A stretch of 64,000 nucleotides of DNA from Chryseobacterium sp. Marseille-Q5410. Its GTDB lineage: Bacteria; Bacteroidota; Bacteroidia; Flavobacteriales; Weeksellaceae. The notes beneath the pieces were generated by a model. That model was given only the letters and a program-made list of their open reading frames with translations, did no database searches and was not told the origin of the DNA. Shown one piece after another: positions 53,181 through 61,497 of this stretch. The stretch lies in the NCBI GenBank assembly GCA_946892665.1, contig CAMPOT010000003.1:62001-126000 (forward strand), written 5' to 3'. Each line of letters opens with the position of its first letter. The first letter of the stretch is position 1. The position numbers and the translations under genes are program-made.

Positions 53181-53765
53181 TTAAGAACCAAATTCCGCTT
53201 TCCATTCTTCGGCTGCATCGCAAAGTGTGGTGTAGAATTCTTCGCCATATTTTCTGATCAGCGGTGTCTTCAGGAATTTGTACACCGGAACTTTCAATTC
53301 TTTGCCCAAAACGCATGCATCGTTGCAGATTTCCCACTCGTGGTAATTCATTGCGGTAAAGGTGGAGTATTCGGTCACACGGATCGGGTATAGGTGGCAG
53401 GAAATAGGCTTTTGCCAATCTACCGCGCCATCTTCGTATGCTTTTTCAATTCCGCATTTGGTGATTCCTTTTTCGTCGAAAATCACGTAGGCACATTCCT
53501 CGCCATTTATCATCGGAGTTACATAATCGCCATCGTGTGGATCGATGGTCCAAGTGCCCTGTTCATCTAACGCAGCCACGCCTTCCGGCCGAAGATAGGG
53601 TTTTACTTTTTCATAAATTTTATCGAGAATTTCTGTTTCATATTTTTCCAGTGGTGCGCCCACATCGCCTGCCACGCAACATGCGCCTTTGCATTTGTTG
53701 AGATTACACACAAATTCCTCTTCAAAAATATCTTCAGAAATTAGTTTATTGTCTATTTGTATCAT
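53181..53765 (-). CDS. DUF3109 family protein
   Basis: 194-residue soluble protein rich in conserved cysteines: CNLNKCKGACC (about 19-29), CAYVIFDEKGITKCGIEKAY, CHLYPIRV, and CNDAC near 148-152. The cysteine pattern (C-x3/4-C-x2/3-CC) suggests zinc or iron-sulfur binding. DUF3109 is common in Bacteroidota and of unknown function. It follows the DUF6427 gene by 14 bases and may share its transcript. Confidence 0.9.
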   Translation of the reverse strand: MIQIDNKLISEDIFEEEFVCNLNKCKGACCVAGDVGAPLEKYETEILDKIYEKVKPYLRPEGVAALDEQGTWTIDPHDGDYVTPMINGEECAYVIFDEKGITKCGIEKAYEDGAVDWQKPISCHLYPIRVTEYSTFTAMNYHEWEICNDACVLGKELKVPVYKFLKTPLIRKYGEEFYTTLCDAAEEWKAEFGS

Positions 53766-53779
53766 GAATTTTTTTAATA

Positions 53780-54682
53780 TTAAAATTGTAAATAATTAAT
53801 AACTTTAAAAATCATCAAACTGATGATGATGATCCAAAGTCCTGCTTCTTTCATCCAATATTTGGGCAAAAATTTTAGCATCCTGCTTAGGATAATGGAA
53901 GCCGGAAGTGCAAGTAAAAGCAAATATTCGTACACATTTCCCATGTATAAGAAGATGGTAGCAAGCTGTGCGAATGAATAAATGAGCAAAAATGTATATT
54001 TAAATTTACTTGTTGGACTTTTTTTGTTGAAATTTCTGAAATGATCAAACACCGAATGTATTAGCAGAAGCGCAATCGGAGAAAGAAACAGCAGTTTTTC
54101 GTTATTTTTTGTTACTTCAAAGGAATAAAATGGAAAATAAACTTCGTTCCATGCATTCATTCCAAGAAAATAAGCAATGCTGAAATAAGAAATTGCGACC
54201 AATGAGATCCCAAAAAGCAATCTGAAGATATGTAATCCAACCCGATCGGAAGTCCCGATAAGGTGCAAAATCACAAAAATCGACATCGGCCATGTGGTGG
54301 GTAAAAAAATAAAATTCAACGCTAAAATTGCGCCTACAAGGATGATAGAATTTCTACGAACCGCCAAATCATTATCGGTAAGCAACAGAATTATAATGGA
54401 ATTGGTGAAAAGCGAAAAGGCAATTCCGATATCCAAATCACCGGGATATAGCGCAAAGATAAAAGCCGTATAAAGAAATAGAGGCAAATGCGTTTGATAA
54501 TTCAGTGCAATAGCATTAAAACAAAAATATCCCAAAGCTATCCCTGCAAAAGTTATCACTGCGGACACTATATCTAATGAATTGAAATCGAGGAAGTTAA
54601 ATCCTATTACAATTAAAAGAAGTATGACAATGTAAATCGGTATTGAAAAAATATTGCTTTCTTTTGAAAGTAATCGAAACAT
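53780..54682 (-). CDS. Multi-pass membrane protein, DUF6427-like
   Basis: 300 residues with about eight to nine hydrophobic helices (for example 16-33, 38-60, 68-82, 84-100, 110-128, 143-165, 195-212, 228-248, 255-270, 276-298). It resembles the flavobacterial DUF6427 family, typically encoded beside a DUF6341 gene as here; the function is unknown. No transporter or enzyme motif seen. ATG start; a minus-strand -7 box TAACTTTG (54706-54699) lies just upstream. Confidence 0.75.
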   Translation of the reverse strand: MFRLLSKESNIFSIPIYIVILLLIVIGFNFLDFNSLDIVSAVITFAGIALGYFCFNAIALNYQTHLPLFLYTAFIFALYPGDLDIGIAFSLFTNSIIILLLTDNDLAVRRNSIILVGAILALNFIFLPTTWPMSIFVILHLIGTSDRVGLHIFRLLFGISLVAISYFSIAYFLGMNAWNEVYFPFYSFEVTKNNEKLLFLSPIALLLIHSVFDHFRNFNKKSPTSKFKYTFLLIYSFAQLATIFLYMGNVYEYLLLLALPASIILSRMLKFLPKYWMKEAGLWIIIISLMIFKVINYLQF

Positions 54683-54688
54683 TTTTAT

Positions 54689-54706
54689 TAATTTTGTGCA
54701 AAGTTA
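54689..54706. promoter_or_regulatory. Overlapping, near-palindromic promoter pair of the DUF6341 and DUF6427 genes
   Basis: TAATTTTG on the plus strand (54689-54696) and TAACTTTG on the minus strand (54706-54699) are exact TAnnTTTG matches separated by two bases, forming TTAATTTTGTGCAAAGTTAA. The two transcripts leave in opposite directions over each other, so both polymerases could not bind at once. Confidence 0.55.
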
Positions 54707-54724
54707 ATTTAAAAAAGGAAAATA

Positions 54725-54961
54725 ATGACGTCTTTCTTTCTCTTCTTAAGCGATGCATTCAAATGGTCTTTTGGGTTTTTTGATTTTGCAGGTAATTTTC
54801 TTAACTGGGTTTTATTTCTCGTTGCTTCGGCATTGTTTACCTATTGGTGCTATGTTTTGGTTACTACTTTAGGAGGTGACAAAGACAAAGAATATTTTTC
54901 ACCAACAGAAGGACATCACCCTTACTACGATCCAAAAATCCACTCTAAGAAAACTAAATAA
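54725..54961 (+). CDS. DUF6341 family small membrane protein
   Basis: 78 residues: hydrophobic segments about 4-22 and 25-47 (LNWVLFLVASALFTYWCYVLV), then a charged soluble tail (GGDKDKEYFSPTEGHHPYYD) with a His-Pro-rich end. It matches the small flavobacterial DUF6341 protein, sometimes mislabelled as uracil phosphoribosyltransferase; it has no such motif. Divergent partner of the DUF6427 gene. Confidence 0.75.
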   Translation: MTSFFLFLSDAFKWSFGFFDFAGNFLNWVLFLVASALFTYWCYVLVTTLGGDKDKEYFSPTEGHHPYYDPKIHSKKTK

Positions 54962-54984
54962 TTGATACTTATTTTATTTATAAA

Positions 54985-55018
54985 AATCCCGTAATTCTCA
55001 GAATTACGGGATTGTTTT
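54985..55018. terminator. Bidirectional rho-independent terminator
   Basis: Perfect 13-pair stem AATCCCGTAATTC / GAATTACGGGATT with loop TCA, A run on the left and T run on the right, between two convergent genes. Confidence 0.92.
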
Positions 55019-55038
55019 TTTGTATTAAAATTAAAATT

Positions 55039-55473
55039 TTAATGAACTGGAATTACCAGTACAGGAATTGGCGAGCGGCGCGTAAGTTCTTTGGTAAGAC
55101 TTCCCACAAATACGTCATAAATTCCGCTTCTGCCATGTGAGCCCATTACCATATAAGTGGCATTTTTTTCTTTGGCGTATTCTAGGATAATATCGCCGGC
55201 AACACCCTGTTTCAACAGATGTTCACAATGGACGCCTTGTGCAAGTATGCGCTGCTGAATATTATTTAAACGAAGCAGCTCTTCTTTAATCTCATTTTGC
55301 TCCACTTCCGGAAAATACTGAAATCCCATATCTCCAATGGCAAAACCTATATCCGCAGGTGCAACATGGATTAAACAAAGTTTTCCCCCGATTTCTTTTG
55401 CAAATTTTATTGATCCATCAATCAATTGGTCTGTAGAATCACTGAAATCTACAGGTAGTATAATATTGATCAT
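55039..55473 (-). CDS. Universal stress protein (UspA family)
   Basis: 144-residue single Usp domain. It starts INIILPVDFSDSTDQLIDG and ends with the ATP-binding-type signature GSHGRSGIYDVFVGSLTKELTRRSPIPVLV (G-x2-G-x9-G-S/T pattern), so it probably binds ATP. Stress-linked cytoplasmic protein; the exact role is unknown. It follows the FAH gene by 35 bases on the same strand. Confidence 0.94.
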   Translation of the reverse strand: MINIILPVDFSDSTDQLIDGSIKFAKEIGGKLCLIHVAPADIGFAIGDMGFQYFPEVEQNEIKEELLRLNNIQQRILAQGVHCEHLLKQGVAGDIILEYAKEKNATYMVMGSHGRSGIYDVFVGSLTKELTRRSPIPVLVIPVH

Positions 55474-55508
55474 AATTTAAAAATTTTGTTGCTTAAAGTT
55501 ACGAAATT

Positions 55509-56117
55509 TTACTGAATTCTGAGATCCAGCAGTTTTTTATTTTCAAGATAAGCTTCCAATATATCGTTTTCAGCCACTTTACCAACACCTTTCGGGGTTC
55601 CCGTAAAAATAAGATCTCCGGTTTTTAAAGTAAAATATTGCGAAACAAAGGCGATGATTTTTTCTGGACTGAAAAGCATTAATGATGTGTTGCCATACTG
55701 CACTTCTGCTTTATTTTTATGCAAAGAAAATTGAAGGTTTTTCAAATCGTAATCTTCTTTTTTATAGAAATCGGAAATCACTGCAGAACCATCGAAACCT
55801 TTCGAAAGTTCCCATGGAAGTCCTTTTTCCTTCAGTTTGGTTTGTAAATCTCTTGCAGTAAAATCAATCCCCAAAGCAATCTCGTCAAAATGATTTCCTG
55901 CTTTTTCTTCCTGAATATATTTTCCGCCTTTTGAAATTTTCAAAACCACTTCCAGTTCGTAGTGAATATCTTCTGAAAATTCCGGGATATAAAAATCCGA
56001 ACCTTTTTTTAAAACCGAGGTGTCGGGTTTCATGAAAATCACGGGATTTTCAGGGACTTCATTGCCGAGTTCCTTGGCGTGTTCTGCGTAATTTCTGCCG
56101 ATGCAAATTATTTTCAT
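55509..56117 (-). CDS. Fumarylacetoacetate hydrolase family protein
   Basis: 202-residue FAH-fold enzyme (YcgM-like acylpyruvase type). It begins MKIICIGRNYAEHAKELG; metal ligands are expected in HYELEVVLKI (Glu and Glu) and the LGIDFTARDLQTKLKEKG segment, with FTGTPKGVGKV near the end. Such enzymes hydrolyse acylpyruvates or decarboxylate oxaloacetate. It lies between a DnaQ-like exonuclease and a universal stress protein gene on the same strand. Confidence 0.93.
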   Translation of the reverse strand: MKIICIGRNYAEHAKELGNEVPENPVIFMKPDTSVLKKGSDFYIPEFSEDIHYELEVVLKISKGGKYIQEEKAGNHFDEIALGIDFTARDLQTKLKEKGLPWELSKGFDGSAVISDFYKKEDYDLKNLQFSLHKNKAEVQYGNTSLMLFSPEKIIAFVSQYFTLKTGDLIFTGTPKGVGKVAENDILEAYLENKKLLDLRIQ

Positions 56118-56180
56118 AATTAAATTGTTGCGTTTTGAAAAACTTATCGTTAAATAAATCTTTTGTGACTTAAAAAAAAA

Positions 56181-56945
56181 TTAAAATTTCGAACGAAGTT
56201 GAATTCCTGTCAAAATTTTCTTGGTATACAACGGAAAATCAGCACTCTGGATCCATCCGTAATAGCCCAAATCCTTTTGGAACACATCTTTCACGCGCTG
56301 TCCTTTGTATTTCCCGAAAGCGAAAATCTCCTGTTGATCCTCATCAAAATGAATCATTCCTGCCAAATCTGCAAATTTGGTGTGAAAAGAAAACTCGCTC
56401 AGTGCAGCAATATCGTTTGGAAGCTCTTCGTAGTGAGCAACTTGCGCATCCAATACTTCAAAAGTTGCTAATACATCAGCTTCAGCAGAGTGGGCGTTTT
56501 CCAACTCTTTTTTGCAGTAAAATTTGTAGGCAGCTGTCAGATTTCTTGGCTCCATTTTATGAAAAATCGTTTGTGCATCAACCAATTTAAATTTACTTAA
56601 ATCGAAATCGATTCCGGCTCTCAGAAGCTCTTCCGCCAAAAGTGGAACATCAAATTTGTTGGAATTGAATCCGGCCAAATCAGAACCTGAGATCATCTCC
56701 ATGATTTTCGGAGCAATTTCTTTAAACTTTGGAGCGTTTTTTACATCCTCATCAGTTATTCCATGCACTGCAGTAGATTCTTTCGGGATGAACATTTCGG
56801 GATTTACGAGCCAGGTTTTGCTTTCTCGGGAAGCGTCCGGATTTACTTTCAGGATACAGATTTCCACGATTCGGTCTTTTGCTACATTGGTTCCGGTGGT
56901 TTCCAGATCAAAGATGCAGAGCGGTTTATAGAGTTTTAAATTCAT
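56181..56945 (-). CDS. 3'-5' exonuclease (DnaQ-like DEDD superfamily)
   Basis: 254 residues. Exonuclease domain about 7-170: motif I FDLETTGTNV (Asp and Glu metal ligands), motif II LAGFNSNKFDVPLL, motif III NAHSAEADVLATFEV, the DEDDh type. The C-terminal 75 residues (IHFDEDQQEIFAFGKYKGQRV) resemble a module seen after DnaQ-like domains in Bacteroidota. Could be a proofreading epsilon-type subunit or an independent nuclease. Confidence 0.93.
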   Translation of the reverse strand: MNLKLYKPLCIFDLETTGTNVAKDRIVEICILKVNPDASRESKTWLVNPEMFIPKESTAVHGITDEDVKNAPKFKEIAPKIMEMISGSDLAGFNSNKFDVPLLAEELLRAGIDFDLSKFKLVDAQTIFHKMEPRNLTAAYKFYCKKELENAHSAEADVLATFEVLDAQVAHYEELPNDIAALSEFSFHTKFADLAGMIHFDEDQQEIFAFGKYKGQRVKDVFQKDLGYYGWIQSADFPLYTKKILTGIQLRSKF

Positions 56946-56985
56946 TTTTTTTATTTGGGAAAGTGCTTATTCTTAACTTGGAGAT

Positions 56986-57699
56986 TTATTTCAATTGTTT
57001 TTGAAAAATAAGTGAAATCAAAATATAGTATAAAATCACCAATGGAATTCCGATGGTTTTAAAGATAATTAAAATCAATAAAGCACCGATTAACAAAGCG
57101 ATCTTCGGATAATTGTCTTCTAATTTCATCGATTTGAATTTCATCGCAATCATTTTTACTGGGCTTACCAAAATCCACGAAGAAATTATTGTAAATATTA
57201 CCATTAACAAAGGATTTTCAAAGATAAATTGAAAGCTTCCGTTTTCTAGAAATGCGTAATAAAGTCCGAAAATTAAAATAGTGTTGGAAGGCGTGTTCAG
57301 TCCCCTGAAATAATAGGTTTGTTCATCATCCAAATTGAATATTGCCAACCTTAAACATGAAAATATAGTGATGAAAAGCCCGAAATATTTTAGTTCAAAA
57401 GGAAGTTCGATTCCGAAAATCTGATTTCCGAAAGGTTCCAATGCTTTATATAGCACGATTCCCGGCAACAAACCAAAGCTCACCATATCGGCAAGCGAAT
57501 CGAGTTGCGCTCCTAAATTTGAATTGGATTTCAGCGCTCTCGCAATAAACCCGTCGAAAAAATCGAGGACCAAAGAAACCATAATGCAAATCGCCGTGAT
57601 TTTATAATTCCCCGCAAGCAATTGAATGACACCGATGCTTCCGGAAAATAAATTGGCCAAAGTGAAGGCGTTTGCGAGATTGTTTTTAATGTAATTCAT
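56986..57699 (-). CDS. pssA: CDP-diacylglycerol--serine O-phosphatidyltransferase
   Basis: Inner-membrane phospholipid synthase, 237 residues, converting CDP-diacylglycerol and serine to phosphatidylserine, the precursor of phosphatidylethanolamine. The CDP-alcohol phosphotransferase motif is clear: D-x-x-D-G-x-x-A-R-x(8)-G-x(3)-D-x(3)-D (DFFDGFIARAL, GAQLDSLAD). Six to eight membrane helices. The -7 box ends just five bases before the ATG, so the message may be leaderless. Divergent from the LtaS-like gene. Confidence 0.93.
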   Translation of the reverse strand: MNYIKNNLANAFTLANLFSGSIGVIQLLAGNYKITAICIMVSLVLDFFDGFIARALKSNSNLGAQLDSLADMVSFGLLPGIVLYKALEPFGNQIFGIELPFELKYFGLFITIFSCLRLAIFNLDDEQTYYFRGLNTPSNTILIFGLYYAFLENGSFQFIFENPLLMVIFTIISSWILVSPVKMIAMKFKSMKLEDNYPKIALLIGALLILIIFKTIGIPLVILYYILISLIFQKQLK

Positions 57700-57704
57700 A
57701 GGAG

Positions 57705-57712
57705 CAAAAATA
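57705..57712 (-). promoter_or_regulatory. Putative -7 promoter element of pssA
   Basis: Minus-strand TATTTTTG, exact TAnnTTTG match; the ATG at 57699 lies five bases downstream. Confidence 0.55.
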
Positions 57713-57782
57713 GGGTTTTTATTAAAATTTTCATCTTCAATTATCTGAAAAAACTATTTATTAACGAAAAGTGAATTTAATG

Positions 57783-57790
57783 TAACTTTG
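57783..57790 (+). promoter_or_regulatory. Putative -7 promoter element of the LtaS-like gene
   Basis: TAACTTTG, exact TAnnTTTG match followed by CA, 23 bases before the ATG at 57814. Confidence 0.55.
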
Positions 57791-57813
57791 CACAGTTTTT
57801 TTAGAATTTTTGG

Positions 57814-59736
57814 ATGAAAGACATAAGATTACAAGAGGTTTTTGCTCTTTTTTATAGATTGTTTTTGGCGTTTTTCTTTTATCAGATTGCGCGCTTTCTC
57901 TTTTGGTTTTTTAATCGGGAGCTTATTCCGATTGATTCCTTATCGGATTATTTCAGTATTTCTTATCACGGAACAGCGTTCGATACCACTGCGATTTTGT
58001 ATGTGAATTCACTTTTTATATTGCTCAGTTTGCTTCCGCTGATCATTAACACGAAAAGAAATTATCAGAAATTTCTGTTTTATCTTTATTTTATTACCAA
58101 CGGAATCGCGTATGGAATGAATTTCGGCGATTTTATTTATTACCGATTTTCGCAGGCGAGGCTTACCACGGCAGCTTTGAATGTGGCAAAACATGAGGAT
58201 AATATCGGAAAGGTATTTATGGTTTCGGTTTTGGAACATCCATTTGTAATTTTATGGTTCATTATTTTGATGATTTTCTGGATTTTTCTTTATAAAAAAG
58301 TGAAGGTTGAGGAACAAAAACCACAGAAGAAATGGAAATATTTTGTTTTTTCAGTATTGCATTTATGCATCGTTGCAGCGCTTGTCGTGGGCGGAATACG
58401 CGGAGACTTTAAGCATTCCACAAGACCAATTAATCTGGTGGATGCCAACCGACATGTGAAAAATCCGCTGCAGGCAAATGTAGTTTTGAACAGTGTTTTC
58501 TCATTTTTCCGTACCATGAATACGAATAATTTCCGGGAAGTTCATTTTGTAAATGAGGATTTTATTGAGAAAAATATTCAACCCTATAAAATATATTCGC
58601 GAGAAAATGTGGAGCCTAAACCCAATGTGGTAATCTTTATCCTTGAAAGTTTTGGGAAAGAATATTCCGGAGCATTTAATAAAAATAGCAAGATTAAGAA
58701 TTTTGTTTCTTACACTCCTTTCTTCGATAGTTTGGCAACACACAGTTTGATTGCTACCAATGCATTTGCCAATGGCCGGCAGTCAATCCATGGGATGAGT
58801 TCTGTGTTGGCGGGGATTCCGAGTTTGAAAGATGCTTTTACCAGTTCGCCATATTCCAACCAGAAAATTCAGTCGATTGTTTCGGTTGCAAACGAAATGG
58901 GTTATGACACTTCGTTTTTTCATGGTGCGCCAAATGGATCAATGGGTTTTCTCGGTTTTGGAAATATTTTGGGTTTCAAGCATTATTATGGGAAAACCGA
59001 ATATAATAAAGATACCGATTTTGATGGGATGTGGGGAATTTGGGATGAACCTTTTTTTCAATATTTTGCTAAAACCTTAGACGCAAAAAAAAATCCTTTC
59101 ATGGCGACGATGTTTTCCGTCTCTTCGCACCATCCTTTCAAAATTCCGGAAAAATACAAAGGGAAGTTCAAAAAAGGTCCGCTGGAAATCCATGAACCAA
59201 TTGGTTACACCGATTTTGCATTGAAAAAATTCTTCGAAACGGCTAAAAAAATGCCCTGGTATCAAAATACAATTTTCGTTATGGTGGCCGATCATACCAA
59301 CCAAATTGCTTATCCGGAATATGAAAAAGCGATGAACCGTTTTGCTATTCCGATTTTGTTTTATTCGCCTAATCCGAAATACCAATTGAAAGGTGAGATT
59401 ACCGAACCTGCCCAACAAATGGATATTTATCCAACGTTAGCCGACTTGATGGGTTACAATAAGAAAATCAGAAGTTGGGGAAGAAGTTTGGTTTCGGAGA
59501 AGAAAGAAGATTATCTAATTGTAAATTCCAGTGGCGTAGAGCAGTTTATAATTGGAAATTACATTTATTTGTTTGATGGGAAAGATTTTACGGGAATTTA
59601 TGATATCAAAGATTTGGGCTACGAAAAAAACCTTCTCGGAAAAGTGAACAATCCGGAAACTGATTTGGGAATGATGAAGAGTAAGGCATGGTACCAAGAT
59701 TATATGAATCGGGTGATCAACCGCAAACTTCGTTAA
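57814..59736 (+). CDS. LTA synthase-like sulfatase-family membrane protein
   Basis: 640 residues: four to five N-terminal membrane helices (about 10-33, 55-75, 87-105, 130-150, 168-190), then a periplasmic alkaline-phosphatase/sulfatase-fold domain. Likely metal ligands and nucleophile: Glu278 (ILESFG), Ser324 (NGRQSIHGM) and Asp493-His494 (VADHT). In LtaS of Gram-positives the nucleophile is Thr; here Ser replaces it. A Gram-negative cell has no lipoteichoic acid, so the enzyme more likely moves phosphoglycerol or phosphoethanolamine between phospholipid and envelope glycans (inference). Confidence 0.9.
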   Translation: MKDIRLQEVFALFYRLFLAFFFYQIARFLFWFFNRELIPIDSLSDYFSISYHGTAFDTTAILYVNSLFILLSLLPLIINTKRNYQKFLFYLYFITNGIAYGMNFGDFIYYRFSQARLTTAALNVAKHEDNIGKVFMVSVLEHPFVILWFIILMIFWIFLYKKVKVEEQKPQKKWKYFVFSVLHLCIVAALVVGGIRGDFKHSTRPINLVDANRHVKNPLQANVVLNSVFSFFRTMNTNNFREVHFVNEDFIEKNIQPYKIYSRENVEPKPNVVIFILESFGKEYSGAFNKNSKIKNFVSYTPFFDSLATHSLIATNAFANGRQSIHGMSSVLAGIPSLKDAFTSSPYSNQKIQSIVSVANEMGYDTSFFHGAPNGSMGFLGFGNILGFKHYYGKTEYNKDTDFDGMWGIWDEPFFQYFAKTLDAKKNPFMATMFSVSSHHPFKIPEKYKGKFKKGPLEIHEPIGYTDFALKKFFETAKKMPWYQNTIFVMVADHTNQIAYPEYEKAMNRFAIPILFYSPNPKYQLKGEITEPAQQMDIYPTLADLMGYNKKIRSWGRSLVSEKKEDYLIVNSSGVEQFIIGNYIYLFDGKDFTGIYDIKDLGYEKNLLGKVNNPETDLGMMKSKAWYQDYMNRVINRKLR

Positions 59737-59872
59737 TCAAAAAAAATTAAGTGTTTAGATTTTTAAAATTTCTTAAATACAGTCATTAATATGTTGCGAA
59801 TAATTAAAAATTTGTTGTTTAACTTTTTTTAATTAAATTTATCAAACTAAAAATTTAAAAATAATTAATCTT

Positions 59873-60292
59873 ATGAAAAAGATAATTTTCGCTTTCGTTG
59901 CCTTATTTTTCGCAACACTATCGTATGCACAAATCGAAGGAAAATGGAAAACCATCGATGATGAAACTGGTCAAGCAAAATCTATTGTAGAGATTTACAA
60001 AAAATCTGATGGTAAATACTACGGGAAAATCGCTCAACTTTTGATAAAACCTGCTAATCCAAATTGTGTAGATTGTAAAGACGATAGAAAAAACAAACCA
60101 CTTTTGGGTATGGAAATCGTGAGAGGATTAAAAAAAGAAGGTAAGGAATTCACAGGAGGAACCATTACTGATCCTAAAACAGGAAAAACTTACAAGTGCA
60201 ACATTACCAGAGAAGGGGATAAATTGAACGTTAGAGGCTATATTGGATTTTCATTGATCGGAAGAAGCCAAACTTGGCACGCAGTGAAATAA
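59873..60292 (+). CDS. DUF2147 domain-containing secreted protein
   Basis: 139 residues, signal peptide about 1-19 (cut after SYAQ), then a lipocalin-like DUF2147 domain: GKWKTIDDETGQAKSIVEIY, DGKYYGKI, C-V-D-C (about 64-67), GMEIVRGLKKEGKEFTGGTI, LNVRGYIGFSLIGRSQTWHAV. Periplasmic; function unknown though family members can bind small hydrophobic molecules. An apparently longer pdhB frame overlaps its 3' end, but the real pdhB start is downstream. Confidence 0.92.
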   Translation: MKKIIFAFVALFFATLSYAQIEGKWKTIDDETGQAKSIVEIYKKSDGKYYGKIAQLLIKPANPNCVDCKDDRKNKPLLGMEIVRGLKKEGKEFTGGTITDPKTGKTYKCNITREGDKLNVRGYIGFSLIGRSQTWHAVK

Positions 60293-60378
60293 CAGAATTA
60301 TTTCGACAAGAAAAACAAGCAATTCGTAAGAGTTGCTTTTTTTGTCCCGTTACGCCCGAAAATTTGCAAAAAAAACTT

Positions 60379-60386
60379 TACTTTTG
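60379..60386 (+). promoter_or_regulatory. Putative -7 promoter element of pdhB
   Basis: TACTTTTG, exact TAnnTTTG match, 22 bases before the ATG at 60409 and inside the spurious N-terminal extension. Confidence 0.55.
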
Positions 60387-60408
60387 TACACTAAATTTTT
60401 CAAAAATT

Positions 60409-61392
60409 ATGGCAGAATATACTTTTAGAGAAGTAATTGCACAGGCAATGAGCGAGGAAATGCGCAAAGACTCATCAATTTATTTAATGGGTGAAGAGGT
60501 TGCGGAATATAATGGTGCTTATAAAGCATCAAAAGGTATGCTCGATGAATTTGGCCCTAAAAGAGTGATAGATACTCCGATTGCCGAGTTAGGTTTCACA
60601 GGTATTGCGGTTGGATCTGCAATGAATGGTAATCGCCCAATTGTAGAATATATGACCTTTAATTTCTCATTAGTAGGAATTGATCAGATTATCAACAATG
60701 CAGCTAAGATCCGTCAAATGAGTGGTGGACAGTGGAACTGCCCGATCGTTTTCCGTGGTCCTACCGCATCAGCAGGCCAGTTGGGAGCAACACACTCCCA
60801 AGCTCTAGAAGGTTGGTTTGCAAATATACCAGGTTTAAAGGTAATTGTACCTTCTAACCCATATGATGCAAAAGGTCTGTTGAAATCTGCAATCCAGGAT
60901 AACGATCCGGTAATCTTCATGGAATCAGAACAAATGTATGGTGATAAGATGGAAATTCCTGATGAAGAATATTATCTCCCAATCGGAAAAGCGGATATCA
61001 AAAAAGAAGGTAAAGATGTTACTTTGGTTTCTTTTGGTAAAATTATGAAACTGGCGATGCAAGCCGCCGAAGATTTGGAAAAAGAAGGTATTTCAGTGGA
61101 AGTAATTGATTTGAGAACGGTACGTCCGTTAGATTTTGACACGGTAATTGGTTCTGTAAAAAAGACCAACCGCTTAGTGATTTTAGAAGAAGCTTGGCCT
61201 TTCGGTTCTGTTTCTTCAGAAATTACATATATGGTTCAGCAGAAAGCTTTTGATTATCTTGATGCTCCGATTAAAAGGATTACAACACCAGATGCACCTG
61301 CGCCTTATTCGGCTGCACTATTTGCGGAATGGTTCCCGAAACTTGAAAAAGTGAAAGAAGTAATAAAAAAGGCATTGTACATCAAAGCTTAA
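60409..61392 (+). CDS. pdhB: Pyruvate dehydrogenase E1 component, beta subunit
   Basis: 327-residue transketolase-like subunit of the alpha2beta2 E1 enzyme that oxidatively decarboxylates pyruvate (or a branched-chain 2-oxoacid) with thiamine diphosphate. It has MAEYTFREVIAQAMSEEM, IDTPIAELGFTGIAVGSAM (the ThDP-activating Glu is in IAELGF), YMTFNFSLVGIDQIINNAAK, and the C-terminal VEVIDLRTVRPLDFDTV. The alpha subunit is not adjacent, so the complex is encoded at more than one locus. The frame extends to 60274, but the ATG at 60409 is the family start. Confidence 0.93.
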   Translation: MAEYTFREVIAQAMSEEMRKDSSIYLMGEEVAEYNGAYKASKGMLDEFGPKRVIDTPIAELGFTGIAVGSAMNGNRPIVEYMTFNFSLVGIDQIINNAAKIRQMSGGQWNCPIVFRGPTASAGQLGATHSQALEGWFANIPGLKVIVPSNPYDAKGLLKSAIQDNDPVIFMESEQMYGDKMEIPDEEYYLPIGKADIKKEGKDVTLVSFGKIMKLAMQAAEDLEKEGISVEVIDLRTVRPLDFDTVIGSVKKTNRLVILEEAWPFGSVSSEITYMVQQKAFDYLDAPIKRITTPDAPAPYSAALFAEWFPKLEKVKEVIKKALYIKA

Positions 61393-61396
61393 AAAT

Positions 61397-61421
61397 AAAA
61401 ACTCCTGCATGGGAGTTTTTT
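61397..61421 (+). terminator. Rho-independent terminator of pdhB
   Basis: AAAACTCC / GGAGTTTT stem with loop TGCATG, followed by TT. Confidence 0.8.
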
Positions 61422-61497
61422 ATGTTTATATTATATCGAAAAAATCATTGCTGAATGACTTTTTAATCTTAATTTGCGAAATATTTAAAACTGAATA

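Noticed and set aside
54985..55018. Long perfect inverted repeat considered as recombination or integron-like site
   Set aside because: It lies exactly between two convergent stops with A and T runs at its ends, which is a bidirectional terminator.
60274..60408. N-terminal extension of pdhB overlapping the DUF2147 gene
   Set aside because: Crosses a promoter element and lacks similarity to E1-beta N-termini; ATG 60409 fits the family.
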